Positions 45,906-53,821 of a stretch of DNA of 64,000 bases are shown in pieces. The DNA is taken from assembly GCF_000018545.1 (NCBI RefSeq), contig NC_012587.1:2294001-2358000 (forward strand), read 5' to 3'. Within the stretch, counting starts at the first letter, position 1; each line of letters opens with the position of its first letter. This stretch comes from Sinorhizobium fredii NGR234 (GTDB taxonomy: Bacteria > Pseudomonadota > Alphaproteobacteria > Rhizobiales > Rhizobiaceae). A model generated the notes under the pieces. That model did not search any database. It was not told the DNA's origin and saw only the letters and a program-made list of their open reading frames with translations. The position numbers and the translations under genes were made by a program.

Positions 45906-48325
45906 TTGGTGTCTCCGTTTTTGGCCAGGCGTGCGCGGCGCGCGGCGCGGGCGTCTTCGATGGTCTTTTCAGTCAGGGCAGCGGTCTCGGCAGCGATGGG
46001 GGCGGCCGCAGGTGGTGTTTCCTTCACGGGGCCGGACTTCTCGGTCCTGGGCCGACCACGACGCTTATGTTCCTTGACGGCATCTTCGAGCGGATCGCGG
46101 ATGGTCACGGTGCCGTCGGCGTTCATGACCGCAAAGTTCTCGGGCGTTCCGTCACGGTCGTTCGCCGGGTTGCTCAAGGACTTCGACCGCTTCGATTTAG
46201 GTTCCAAAGGAGCGGCGAAATCGATGTGGCCCGCACTCGCGGCCGCGCTGGTCGTCGCGGTGACGATGGCGCTGCGCTTGAGCTTCTTGGAGACCTGGGT
46301 CCGGAATTTCAGGAGCGCCTGGGCATTACGTTGAAGGCCCTTCTTGTCGTAGATGTCCGCCAGTTCCTTCGACAGGGTCCTCTTGGCGACGATGAGGTCC
46401 TCGATCGTCACGCGCTTGCCCCTGGTCAGCTTGTTGTGATGCTCGACGGTCTTCCGGTGCTGGTACATAGTCGTCCCGCGGGCATACTCGAGGCAGCGGC
46501 CGTTGGCGCGCAGGCGGATGACCCTGTCCGGGCGGTAGGGATTGACGACGAAAGCATTGGAGATGTCTCCCCACTCGACCGTGAGCTTGTACTTGACACC
46601 CGGGCGATGATCGGGATGGGCGGTGATCTCGAGCAGGTCTTCGGACACGTAGGTGATGTGTTCCGACGTCATGCCGTCGTTCTGGATGGTCACCTCGGTG
46701 GTATGGCCGCCAAGGGCGAGGAAGATTTCCGGATCGATCGGGTCGCGGGGCGGCATGTTCGCCTGTCCCGCCAGCCATACATCCTCCGGGGTGGCCTTGA
46801 GTCGCGGAAGCTTGCCGATGCCGCGCCGCGGGGTCTTATGGTAATCCGCGATCCAAAGGACCATGAAGTCCTCAAGCTGGCGCATTGTGATCAGCGGAAG
46901 GCCAAGCCCCTTGCTCTCATCGAATAGTTTGCGGCGCTCCGGGTTCGACATCGTGGTGCCGGGAAGCTTGTGGAAGAGCTGACGCATCAGCGTACCGAGC
47001 ATGCGCTCGACCAGCCCCTTCCCGGTTGGCTCTCCAGGCACGTTTTCGATGAGTTCGAAGCCGAGTTCCTCGGAAGCACCCACGATCTTGTGACCGCGCA
47101 GGAATGACGCCGCGTCGGTCACAAGGGCCGCAAAGTCGCCGTACTGGTTCCATTCGACGCCTGGAAACCTGCTCATGTCCTTGGGGTACATGGCGAGGCG
47201 CATGCCGTGCAGGAAGGCTTCGAAGCATTCGTCCTCGAAGTGGATGGCGAAGCCGATGATGCATCCGCTCTTCTTGTCTACGAACAGCAGGATATGCGGG
47301 CGTCCGAACAGGAACTGGAACTCGTCGTCGCACACGACGATGTCGCCGAGGGTATAGTCCGCTTCCACGATGCCCAGGATATGATCGGGGAGCGCCCGAG
47401 ACGTGTAGAAGCTGTGTTTGCGACGCGCGTATTCCGGGCCGAACCGCCAAAGGTCCTTCGAGTAGCGGTCCGGTGCTGCGAAGCGCCGCTGGATGGTCCG
47501 CAGCATGGGAACGAGGAGCGTCCCGTCCGGCTGCGTGATGTCCTTCACGAGCTGGCGGTGTTCGCTCTTCGCAAGCTCGACTTTGATCTGTTCCTGAACG
47601 TCGAGAGCTGTACCGGCGGGAAGCTCCCATGCCCACTGCACGCATTCATCGATGATGTCCTCGAGCCGCGGATCGAACTTCCTGACCGTGTTGCCGCCGG
47701 ACGTTTCGGTCGCGAGCGCGAGCAGACGGTTGAAAGGGTTCTCCTCGTACTTCTTGAGCCACATCCTCAGCGAATTGTAAGCGGGCCGCTTGTCGTGGCC
47801 TTTATCCTGCGCGTGCTTAGCCGCCACCTCGAGGATAAGCTTTTTGGTGAGCCGGACCTTTCCGCCCTGGCGCGCTTCCACCAGCTTGCGGGCATACCAC
47901 CAGCGTTTCATCGCGGTGGTCCGTGCCTCCTTCGTGAGGGCCAGATAGCTCTTGATCTGCGGTTGCTCGGTCTTCTTTGACGCGCGCTCTGCCTTGGTAT
48001 TGATCGGGATCAGGCGAAACTCCCGTTCCAGGACGCTGATCTGCCAGTCGGACAGGAACGTCATCTCGTTCGTGTCCGTATTCTGGACCATGAACTTCTC
48101 GCCCCCGACGCCGTACCGCGCCCTGGACATCACCGCGCAATAAGCGACCTTGGTCCGATCGAGATTGAAAACAGCGAATTGCGAGCCAGGCCCGAAATTG
48201 TAACGTTGCGGCTGGTGCTTACCGCCTCCGACAGGATGGGGCGGGATGTCGAGTTCCGCGTAACTCGATGCGGGGACGAGCGCTCCGTTGGTGAGGAACG
48301 TGCTTTTGTGATGCATGAAGCTCAT
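45902..48325 (-). CDS. tnsB: TnsB-type DDE transposase
   Basis: 807 residues. A retroviral-integrase-like core with catalytic D near 323 (GIVEADYTLGD), D near 404 (LVTDAASFLRG) and E near 440 (GEPTGKGLVERML). It is followed by a Mu-type beta-barrel (GVKYKLTVEWGD, VNPYRPDRVIRLRANGRCLE) and a basic C-terminal tail that should contact TnsC. TnsB binds the repeats at both ends and joins the 3' ends to target. It overlaps tnsA by 1 nt and tnsC by 4 nt. The GGxxTEV-like insertion at LGGHTTEVTIQND precedes the barrel. Confidence 0.94.
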   Translation of the reverse strand: MSFMHHKSTFLTNGALVPASSYAELDIPPHPVGGGKHQPQRYNFGPGSQFAVFNLDRTKVAYCAVMSRARYGVGGEKFMVQNTDTNEMTFLSDWQISVLEREFRLIPINTKAERASKKTEQPQIKSYLALTKEARTTAMKRWWYARKLVEARQGGKVRLTKKLILEVAAKHAQDKGHDKRPAYNSLRMWLKKYEENPFNRLLALATETSGGNTVRKFDPRLEDIIDECVQWAWELPAGTALDVQEQIKVELAKSEHRQLVKDITQPDGTLLVPMLRTIQRRFAAPDRYSKDLWRFGPEYARRKHSFYTSRALPDHILGIVEADYTLGDIVVCDDEFQFLFGRPHILLFVDKKSGCIIGFAIHFEDECFEAFLHGMRLAMYPKDMSRFPGVEWNQYGDFAALVTDAASFLRGHKIVGASEELGFELIENVPGEPTGKGLVERMLGTLMRQLFHKLPGTTMSNPERRKLFDESKGLGLPLITMRQLEDFMVLWIADYHKTPRRGIGKLPRLKATPEDVWLAGQANMPPRDPIDPEIFLALGGHTTEVTIQNDGMTSEHITYVSEDLLEITAHPDHRPGVKYKLTVEWGDISNAFVVNPYRPDRVIRLRANGRCLEYARGTTMYQHRKTVEHHNKLTRGKRVTIEDLIVAKRTLSKELADIYDKKGLQRNAQALLKFRTQVSKKLKRSAIVTATTSAAASAGHIDFAAPLEPKSKRSKSLSNPANDRDGTPENFAVMNADGTVTIRDPLEDAVKEHKRRGRPRTEKSGPVKETPPAAAPIAAETAALTEKTIEDARAARRARLAKNGDTK

Positions 48326-49122
48326 CAGTTGGCCCTTTCTTCGATATTGGCCAACAGGGAGGACTTCCGGGTGATCTTGGTGGCGAAGGAGATGACGGCC
48401 GACATGTCGAGGGTGATCTCGCCTTCATTGGCGAGCCACATCACGGCCGAGAACGCGCGTTTGATTTCGGGAAGCTCGCGATACTGCGCGATGGTGCCGT
48501 CGTCGTTGAAGAAGACGTGCGCCCGATTGGGGAGCGCGGCGGCCAGAGTGATCGCCGCAATATCCGTGACGATGGGAAGCGACGCCATCGCGCGCCGGAC
48601 CCCCATGATAGCTTCCATGTTCGGCCGCCAGGCGTGGTAGCGGATGGTCTGGTAGTTCTTCCACCGTGGCTGGCGGTGCAGCTCGGTTTCATCGAGCACG
48701 CGATAGGTCGCGCGGTAGTCTTCCCAGAACGTCCTCTTCAGCCTGTTTGTACGGCTTTCCAGCCAAGGCATGTCGCGCTGTTCGGCTACGGGAACGATGT
48801 CGAAGTAGGAAGCCTGCTGCTGGCGTGACCAGATACCGAGATCGGGGACATGATCGAGCGTGCCGATTACGCCGTATCGGTCCTCGACCTCGTATTCCAG
48901 CCGCATTGGGAAGTCGCTGATGCGCACGACCTCCGGATTGCACTCGAAGTGAATGATGGCGTCACGCATCAGGGTCGAGTGCGCCCTCATCGATTTCCGT
49001 GCGCCCTTGCGCAACGGAACGTTGACGGGAATCTTCCTGTTCTTCTGGCGTTTGGCGACCTTCTTGAGTGGTACGTGGTCATCCCCGAAGCCGAAGAACT
49101 TCATGAGCTGTTGTTCGTTCAT
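48325..49122 (-). CDS. tnsA: TnsA-type heteromeric transposase endonuclease
   Basis: 265 residues with the TnsA layout: SMRAHSTLMRDAIIHFECNP (E60 at the catalytic Glu position), TLDHVPDLGIWS (D94) and a helical C-terminus (EGEITLDMSAVISFATKI). TnsA normally nicks the 5' ends so that the element moves by cut-and-paste. After D94 the strand that should carry QxK or ExK reads YFDIVPVAEQ, with no lysine, so activity needs testing. First of the four tns genes and nearest the right end, as in Tn7. Confidence 0.88.
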   Translation of the reverse strand: MNEQQLMKFFGFGDDHVPLKKVAKRQKNRKIPVNVPLRKGARKSMRAHSTLMRDAIIHFECNPEVVRISDFPMRLEYEVEDRYGVIGTLDHVPDLGIWSRQQQASYFDIVPVAEQRDMPWLESRTNRLKRTFWEDYRATYRVLDETELHRQPRWKNYQTIRYHAWRPNMEAIMGVRRAMASLPIVTDIAAITLAAALPNRAHVFFNDDGTIAQYRELPEIKRAFSAVMWLANEGEITLDMSAVISFATKITRKSSLLANIEERAN

Positions 49123-49141
49123 CTCTTGTCTCCAGACATGG

Positions 49142-49174
49142 CTCCGCCGACGCCGATCTTCGCAATCGGCGGAG
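49142..49174. repeat. Hairpin just upstream of tnsA
   Basis: CTCCGCCGA (49142-49150) pairs with TCGGCGGAG (49166-49174) across 15 nt. It lies between the 49-residue ORF and tnsA, both on the minus strand, so it could attenuate or separate expression of the two. Confidence 0.5.
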
Positions 49175-49198
49175 TGAGTTACAGATTGGGGAAAAGGA

Positions 49199-49348
49199 TC
49201 AGCAGTGCTTGGACAGCTCGTCTTCGTAGAGATGGCCCTGCCATTCGCGCATCAGGTCGGCGATGGTGATGCATTCGCAGCCAAGAGAGTCGATGTCGGC
49301 CATCCGGATCGGACGGGCGGTGGAAACGGTGTCGTCGATGAAAAACAT
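49199..49348 (-). CDS. 49-residue small ORF upstream of tnsA
   Basis: ATG at 49348 with GGGAGAA about 8 nt upstream opens a 49-codon frame (MFFIDDTVSTARPIRMADID, then LGCECITIADLMREWQGHLY). It has a protein-like acidic composition with two close cysteines (CEC) and a C-terminal CxxC-less HC end. It precedes tnsA by 76 nt on the same strand, so it may be a small accessory protein of the transposition operon or an anti-sense-free leader peptide. No family recognised. Confidence 0.55.
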   Translation of the reverse strand: MFFIDDTVSTARPIRMADIDSLGCECITIADLMREWQGHLYEDELSKHC

Positions 49349-51143
49349 GCGCACTTCTCCCGATGGCACACGGCCAAGCGGGTTACGATGAACATTGGGG
49401 AAGAGGGACGCACCTTCTTGGCGCGTGCCTGGAGGTCAAAGTTCGGAGAGTTTGGCGAACCGCCCGAACTGCAAGCAAACGACTACGAACTGCCGATGGC
49501 AGTCATATTCGCGTGGCTATCTGCAGTCCGTGGGCGGTCATGGGTGCGATCCCGTGTAGGGAAACGGTATGGCTCATCGTTTCCGTTCACGGTTTGTACC
49601 GGACGAATTCGAAGAGTCAACCGGGCCCAGCCCAGCAGACTGCAGAATTTTCATGGAAGGGGGACGAGCCGACGCGGGAATCCGTTGACAGGACCAATCC
49701 AACCGGCAACACTCAAACTGCTAGGTTCTGGTGTTTTTTGGTTGGTTTATTGGTGTCCTGCCCTGCAGTCCCGATAAACAATCAGGAAGCTCACGGATTT
49801 CCACACAACGGGTCGTCCTCTAACGGGGCGGCCCGTTGTTACTTGGTCGGCGGCGTAGGCGATTGGCCATCCTTCACTCCTGGCTTCGTTGGTCCTGGCA
49901 AAATATTGAGCGCCGACCGCTGAAGTTGGCAAGCCTTTCCCTCGACCACACGCCCGGCCCTTTTGGACGACACGACAGCTGCCGAATTATTTTTTCGGGT
50001 AGCGTCGGCAACATCCAAAAAATTAGAACATCCTAATGTATAGACGAGGCAGCTTTTACCTCTACGGAAAGCCGTCTACTTTTGTGGACAATTCCTCGGC
50101 TGAAAAAATCTGCTGGTGCCCCTAGACAAGCACGAAGTTTGTTCTATTTTTGTTCACCATGAAAACCTGGACCTTGATCATCACCGCTCGAATAGGCTGA
50201 ACGCCCTGGCCAAGACGGCCACCGTCCGGAATCGTGTTGTCGAGGTCTATCCATATGCTCGCCATTGAAGATGTCGTTGGCGCTCCTGCCGCAGGGGGAG
50301 TAGCGACGCGGAAGTCTTTCTTTCCATCATTCGTTGCCGCTGGTCATACCCAGGATACCAACCACTGCCATCCTGGTCGCGATCGATCCGTGAAGTCTCT
50401 CCTGTCTGCGCCACCCGACTTCTGGACGCCGAGAATCCAGGTCTACGATTTCCTCGACGACAACACATACCCCGCCGACGCGGAATATTCTCGTTGGCGG
50501 CCGTTAGGCCCGGCATCGTCTGGCCCCACTAGAATGCTCGCCGTGACGAAAGACGTCACGAGCGTGTCAACTGCTTCGGAACAAAGGTGCGAAGGTTGAA
50601 TGAGTGGGAGCGAAACGACGTCTATAATTGGGGTGGGATGTGCAGCGCAGGAGAAGCAGAATCAGGAAGCTCCATGATGCCCTGGGGTCCAAATTTTCCA
50701 GTTCGGATGGGTTTCGCACCGACGGTGGTCCGGGCTAGATATGAGGTCTTTGACTATCAGTGGAAGTCCTCGCGACCTCGGCCCTCGGCAAGAAGGAAGA
50801 CTGAAGCAACCGCGACCACGCGATACGCGCCCGCGGTTGGGACTAATGCATGACTTCATTTGCGCCCATGTAAGCGTCAGGAAATTGAAGAACTCGCTCG
50901 CAAAAGCGACGTCTTGAATTTCCGAAAATAGGCCGTCTCTCTGGAAGAGGATATCAAAGACGTCGGGGCAGAAGGACGTCGCCGAGCCGAAAAAGCCTAG
51001 CGGAACCCAAGCACATTTATGATTAAATTTCAAGGCGTTGACTGATTATCAACTTTGTGCCGCCCGACCGTTTGACCGGGCTATTCACATCTTTGTGAGT
51101 TGACGGTTTTTCTCGCAAAATCGCATCTCAAGTCCGTCTTTTT
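49349..51143. other. Right-end non-coding region of the transposon
   Basis: About 1.8 kb with no gene I can support on either strand. It contains an SOS-type promoter at about 50124-50155 pointing to the right. A weak plus-strand frame at 50255-50599 (MLAIEDVVGAPAAGGVATRK) has a GAGG site 9 nt upstream, but its sequence is not convincing. AT-rich segments around 49990-50040 may hold the tns promoter or remnants of lost genes. Confidence 0.45.
50141..50155 (+). promoter_or_regulatory. LexA (SOS) box in the right-end region, pointing toward the tRNA
   Basis: Exact GTTC-TATTTTT-GTTC (GTTC-N7-GTTC) with TAGACA 16 bp upstream of TATTTT, so the box covers the -10 as in the two other SOS promoters of the element. 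An ATG follows 3 nt later, but the frame closes after 13 codons. No convincing gene is downstream; the transcript would end at the terminator 51144-51176. Confidence 0.65.
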
Positions 51144-51176
51144 GACCGCCTCGGCCATCCCGCGGCGGTCTTTTTT
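51144..51176 (+). terminator. Rho-independent terminator inside the right end
   Basis: GACCGCC (51144-51150) pairs with GGCGGTC (51164-51170), followed by TTTTTT. It would stop rightward transcription before it leaves the transposon and reads antisense through the tRNA gene. Confidence 0.75.
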
Positions 51177-51187
51177 GTCCCTGAAGT

Positions 51188-51232
51188 TCAGAGGTTGATG
51201 GCGGCGGGTTCAGACGTTGATGGCGGCCGAGA
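51188..51232 (-). repeat. Right end of the Tn7-like element: TnsB-type sites and terminus
   Basis: Two inverted copies of the left-end motif lie 22 bp apart: TCAGAGGTTGATGGCG (51188-51203) and TCAGACGTTGATGGCG (51210-51225). The last base is 51232; read inward the end is TCTCGGCCGCCATCAACG. Compared with the left end TGTGGCCCGCC the second base is C, not G, so the usual TGT...ACA terminal triplet is not conserved here. Confidence 0.85.
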
Positions 51233-51237
51233 TGTTT
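51233..51237. repeat. Target-site duplication of the Tn7-like element, right copy (TGTTT)
   Basis: Exact repeat of 3717-3721, directly after the right terminus and 2 nt before the CCA end of the tRNA gene. Confidence 0.9.
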
Positions 51238-51239
51238 GT

Positions 51240-51315
51240 TGGTGGGCCCGGAGGGACTCGAACCCCCAACCAAGCGGTTATGAGCCGCCGGCTCTAACCA
51301 TTGAGCTACAGGCCC
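51240..51315 (-). tRNA. tRNA-Ile(CAU), lysidine-type isoleucine tRNA
   Basis: 76 nt with encoded CCA. Acceptor GGGCCTG pairs with CGGGCCC, discriminator A; D arm TAGCTCAATGGTTAGAGC; anticodon arm GGCGG-CTCATAA-CCGCT with anticodon CAT; T arm GGGGGTTCGAGTCCCTCC. The CAU anticodon with the body resembling the E. coli ileX type (GGCGxCTCATAAxCGCT-TGGT) indicates the tRNA whose C34 is modified to lysidine by TilS to read AUA, rather than a methionine tRNA. Its 3' end is the transposon insertion site. Confidence 0.9.
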
Positions 51316-51463
51316 TGCCGGTCGTCCGGCCGCCGCGAACCAATGGCAATTCGCGGCCTCGAATGCCTCTAGCGGAAAACCTTTTTGCCGACAAGCCATT
51401 GCCGCAATGCCTACACAATCGATAAGCATGGATTTGGCGGATAACAACCGGAGAGAAACATCC

Positions 51464-52249
51464 ATGATTTCCACACGCATTGCCCGCCCGGTCCAAGTCG
51501 CGGCGATTGCCGCTGCCTTTGCCGGTGCTTTCGCGGCGGCCGCGGCGGCGCAGGACAGCGGTGCCGGCAGGGCCGACGGCAAAGGCCGCCCGGACGCGGC
51601 GAGAGGCCGCCAGGCGCTGATCAAGGTTTCCGGCGAAGGCCGGGCCACGACGGCGCCCGACATGGCGATCGTGCAGCTCAGCGTCGTCAAGGATGCGAAG
51701 ACGGCGCGCGAGGCGCTCGACGCCAACAACAAGGCGATGGCGGAGATGCTGGCGGCGCTAAAACAGTCCGGCCTTGCCGAGCGCGACCTGCAGACGAGCG
51801 GCTTCTCGATCATGCCGCAATACAACTACCCGCAGAACAGCGACGGCACCGCCCGGCCGCCGGAACTCGTCGGCTACCAGGTCGTCAACGGCGTCAGCGT
51901 GCGCGTGCGCGATCTGACGAAGCTCGGCGAAATCCTCGATCAATCCGTCACGCTCGGCGTCAACCAGGGCGGCGGCATCGAATTTACCAACGACAAGCCG
52001 GACGCCGTGATCACCGAGGCCCGCAAGGCGGCCGTTGCCGATGCGATCAACAAAGCAAGGGTGCTGGCCGAAGCGGCCGGCGTCTCGCTCGGCCGGCTGA
52101 TCGAACTTTCGGAACAGCCATCGCGCGGAGAGCCGCCGGTGCCGATGCGCAGCATGGCCAAGGAATTCGCCGCCGATCAGGTGCCGATCGCAACCGGCGA
52201 ACAGGCCTATAACGTCACCGTCAACGTGACCTTCGCGGTCAACCAGTAG
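51464..52249 (+). CDS. SIMPL-domain periplasmic protein (DUF541, OMP28/BP26-like)
   Basis: 261 residues from the ATG at 51464 (GGAGAG upstream). An N-terminal signal peptide (ARPVQVAAIAAAFAGAFAAA, cleaved after AAAQ-type AxA) precedes the SIMPL domain: ALIKVSGEGRATTAPDMAIV, LQTSGFSIMPQYNYP, YQVVNGVSVRVRDL and YNVTVNVTFAV. Family members include the Brucella periplasmic immunogen BP26, which forms a channel-like oligomer. First chromosomal gene right of the tRNA. Confidence 0.92.
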   Translation: MISTRIARPVQVAAIAAAFAGAFAAAAAAQDSGAGRADGKGRPDAARGRQALIKVSGEGRATTAPDMAIVQLSVVKDAKTAREALDANNKAMAEMLAALKQSGLAERDLQTSGFSIMPQYNYPQNSDGTARPPELVGYQVVNGVSVRVRDLTKLGEILDQSVTLGVNQGGGIEFTNDKPDAVITEARKAAVADAINKARVLAEAAGVSLGRLIELSEQPSRGEPPVPMRSMAKEFAADQVPIATGEQAYNVTVNVTFAVNQ

Positions 52250-52269
52250 CGCCGTTCAACTGCTTTCGC

Positions 52270-52384
52270 CCTCATCCCTGTGCTTGTCACGGATGAGGGC
52301 TGCGCCGCATCCACGGCGCGCAAGAGTCTCTTCAGCCCAAGAACTTGGGCTGGCTGGATTTCTGTGACAAGCACAGGAATGAGG
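52270..52384. repeat. Rhizobial intergenic inverted repeat
   Basis: CCTCATCCCTGTGCTTGTCAC (52270-52290) and its near-perfect complement (52364-52384, one mismatch) flank about 73 bp that itself contains small inverted repeats. Such mosaics are scattered through rhizobial genomes. Confidence 0.6.
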
Positions 52385-52568
52385 ATCGGAGGAGCCACCG
52401 CGCTGTCGCAACCGAGGAGCAGCGGCTGGCTGCGTCTGAAGAGACGTGCGGCGCTTCGATCTTCCAGCCCGAGACCCGAGGCTCACCTCTCCTTCACATC
52501 AAAAAAGAAGAGCCCCGACGCTTGGCGCGGGGCTCCGTTTCCATCCGCCGGGGAAGCGGAACTATGGT

Positions 52569-52925
52569 TTACCAGCGACCGATGATCGGGCAGCCACGCA
52601 CATTGGCGAAGATGATCGCCTGGCGGTCACCGTGACGGCGACCTTGGACGACGACCTGGCGGCGCGAGACGTCGGCGACATGGGCGCGGCGCAGGCCGCG
52701 GTCACGTGCCTTGTCGACGGCCAGCCACGGTTCGCAACGGCCGCGGCGTTCCCAGCGGTCGCGGCGCCAATCGTCGCGATAGTAGTCACGGTCGCGGTAT
52801 TGAACACCGCCGCCCTGGCCGAATTCGAAGACCAGCGCATCGGCCGAAGCCGTGGTGGTCGTGCCGACAAGGCCGGTCAGTCCGACAACGGCGGCGACGG
52901 CTGCATTAACAAGAAATTTCCTCAT
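52569..52925 (-). CDS. Small secreted hypothetical protein
   Basis: 118 residues from the ATG at 52925 (GGAGAAACGCC upstream). Signal peptide MRKFLVNAAVAAVVGLTGLV with an ASA cleavage site, then a low-complexity Arg/Asp/Tyr stretch (YRDRDYYRDDWRRDRWERRG) and a C-terminal ANVRGCPIIGRW. Two cysteines (CEPWLAVDKA and RGCP) could form a disulfide. Common in Rhizobiaceae; function unknown. Confidence 0.8.
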   Translation of the reverse strand: MRKFLVNAAVAAVVGLTGLVGTTTTASADALVFEFGQGGGVQYRDRDYYRDDWRRDRWERRGRCEPWLAVDKARDRGLRRAHVADVSRRQVVVQGRRHGDRQAIIFANVRGCPIIGRW

Positions 52926-53237
52926 GGCGTTTCTCCGTTTAGCGAAGGGGTTGGCGGTCACTCTCTCATCGATTGATCCAAATCTAGACCGGACAAGCTG
53001 AACGACACCGGAACCCTCCATTCATGCGGCGTTCAGGATGAGGCCCGCCCCAGCGCGCCAATCACAGCCGATTCGGCCGGATTTGCGGCAGGTCACAGGC
53101 GGGGACGCGAACGGACGACCGCTCGCGCTTTTCTCTTCCCGTTCAAGGGGAAACGACAAGAGGACGGTTTCGTTCCTTCCGGCCGCACAAGCGAGGTCAT
53201 AAGGCTTTGAAAAAATGTGGCTTTCTTTCGCAGCCGG

Positions 53238-53642
53238 TCAATCGGCCAGTTCGCGATCGAACAATTTCAGGTTGCGGTAATGGCTAAGCCGGGTGATGAG
53301 CCCATCCTCGATCTCGAAGATAAACACGCTCGGCACGGCATAGGCTTGGCCCGACGCCTCCGGGAAGCCGGCCATCGTCTCGCGGTAGGTGCCGCGCGCG
53401 GTCGTGTCGGCTGCCACCCGCTGCCCGAAGGCATCGCGCATCAGCACGACGTCGCCGAAGCTCTCGTCGAAATGGCGCAGATAGCTCATCACCCAGGTCC
53501 GGAGCGGCCCGATGCCGAGGGTGCGCTGACCGGTCAGCGAATCGAAGGCGACGTCGTCGTCGAGGAGACTTGCGAGCGTTTCGAAATCCCGGTCGTTCAC
53601 AGCCTCGATGAAGCGAGCGGCAATGGTCTGGGCGTCCGTCAT
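53238..53642 (-). CDS. SnoaL-like/NTF2-fold protein
   Basis: 134 residues from the ATG at 53642 (GAGGAGGAGACG upstream). MTDAQTIAARFIEAVNDRDF, LASLLDDDVAFDS and FIFEIEDGLITRLSHYRNLK are typical of the ketosteroid-isomerase-like SnoaL fold, a small cone-shaped domain. Substrate unknown. Stand-alone gene. Confidence 0.88.
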   Translation of the reverse strand: MTDAQTIAARFIEAVNDRDFETLASLLDDDVAFDSLTGQRTLGIGPLRTWVMSYLRHFDESFGDVVLMRDAFGQRVAADTTARGTYRETMAGFPEASGQAYAVPSVFIFEIEDGLITRLSHYRNLKLFDRELAD

Positions 53643-53821
53643 CGTCTCCTCCTCTACGGCGCCGCGCGTCTTAGACGCGCAAAGGTCGCTGTAGCGCTTA
53701 GAATTGCTGCATGTTCTTATCCTTGAATCGGCTACGATTTGAGGAAACATGCAGTAGTCAGCATGCCGTTCATTCTACAGCAGCAATCTTCAGATCGGCC
53801 AGTCCGGAGAGGAGCACAGCG

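Larger units (their letters stand above)
3722..51232 (-). mobile_element. 47.5-kb Tn7-like transposon (TnsABC-TniQ) carrying defence cargo
   Basis: The boundaries rest on four agreeing signs. The 23-bp termini match at 17 of 23 positions (left 3722-3744, right 51210-51232 reverse complement). There is an exact 5-bp direct duplication TGTTT. TnsB-like site repeats occur just inside each end. A complete tnsA-tnsB-tnsC-tniQ operon runs inward from the right end. The left terminus is TGTGG; the right terminus reads TCTCG. As in Tn7, the tns-proximal end faces the probable attachment gene, here tRNA-Ile(CAU), whose CCA ends at 51240. Removing the element and one TGTTT leaves the reductase gene at 3139-3669 about 60 bp from the tRNA 3' end. 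The cargo contains two IS21 elements and a serine-recombinase element acquired later. Confidence 0.93.

Noticed and set aside
49205-49923. Two overlapping plus-strand frames in the right end
   Set aside because: They are antisense to the 49-aa ORF or in low-confidence DNA, with no start signals.
50255-50599. Possible gene behind the third SOS box
   Set aside because: It has a ribosome-site-like GAGG but the sequence lacks protein-like conservation cues and starts about 100 nt after the promoter; kept only as part of the non-coding region.
3722-51232. CRISPR array or CRISPR-associated transposon
   Set aside because: No repeat-spacer array and no Cas gene are seen; the TniQ protein is the long TnsD-like form, which suits protein-guided targeting.
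51240-51315. Methionine tRNA (anticodon CAU)
   Set aside because: The anticodon-arm and body sequence follow the ileX-type lysidine tRNA-Ile rather than initiator or elongator tRNA-Met; the initiator's three G-C pairs are not in place.
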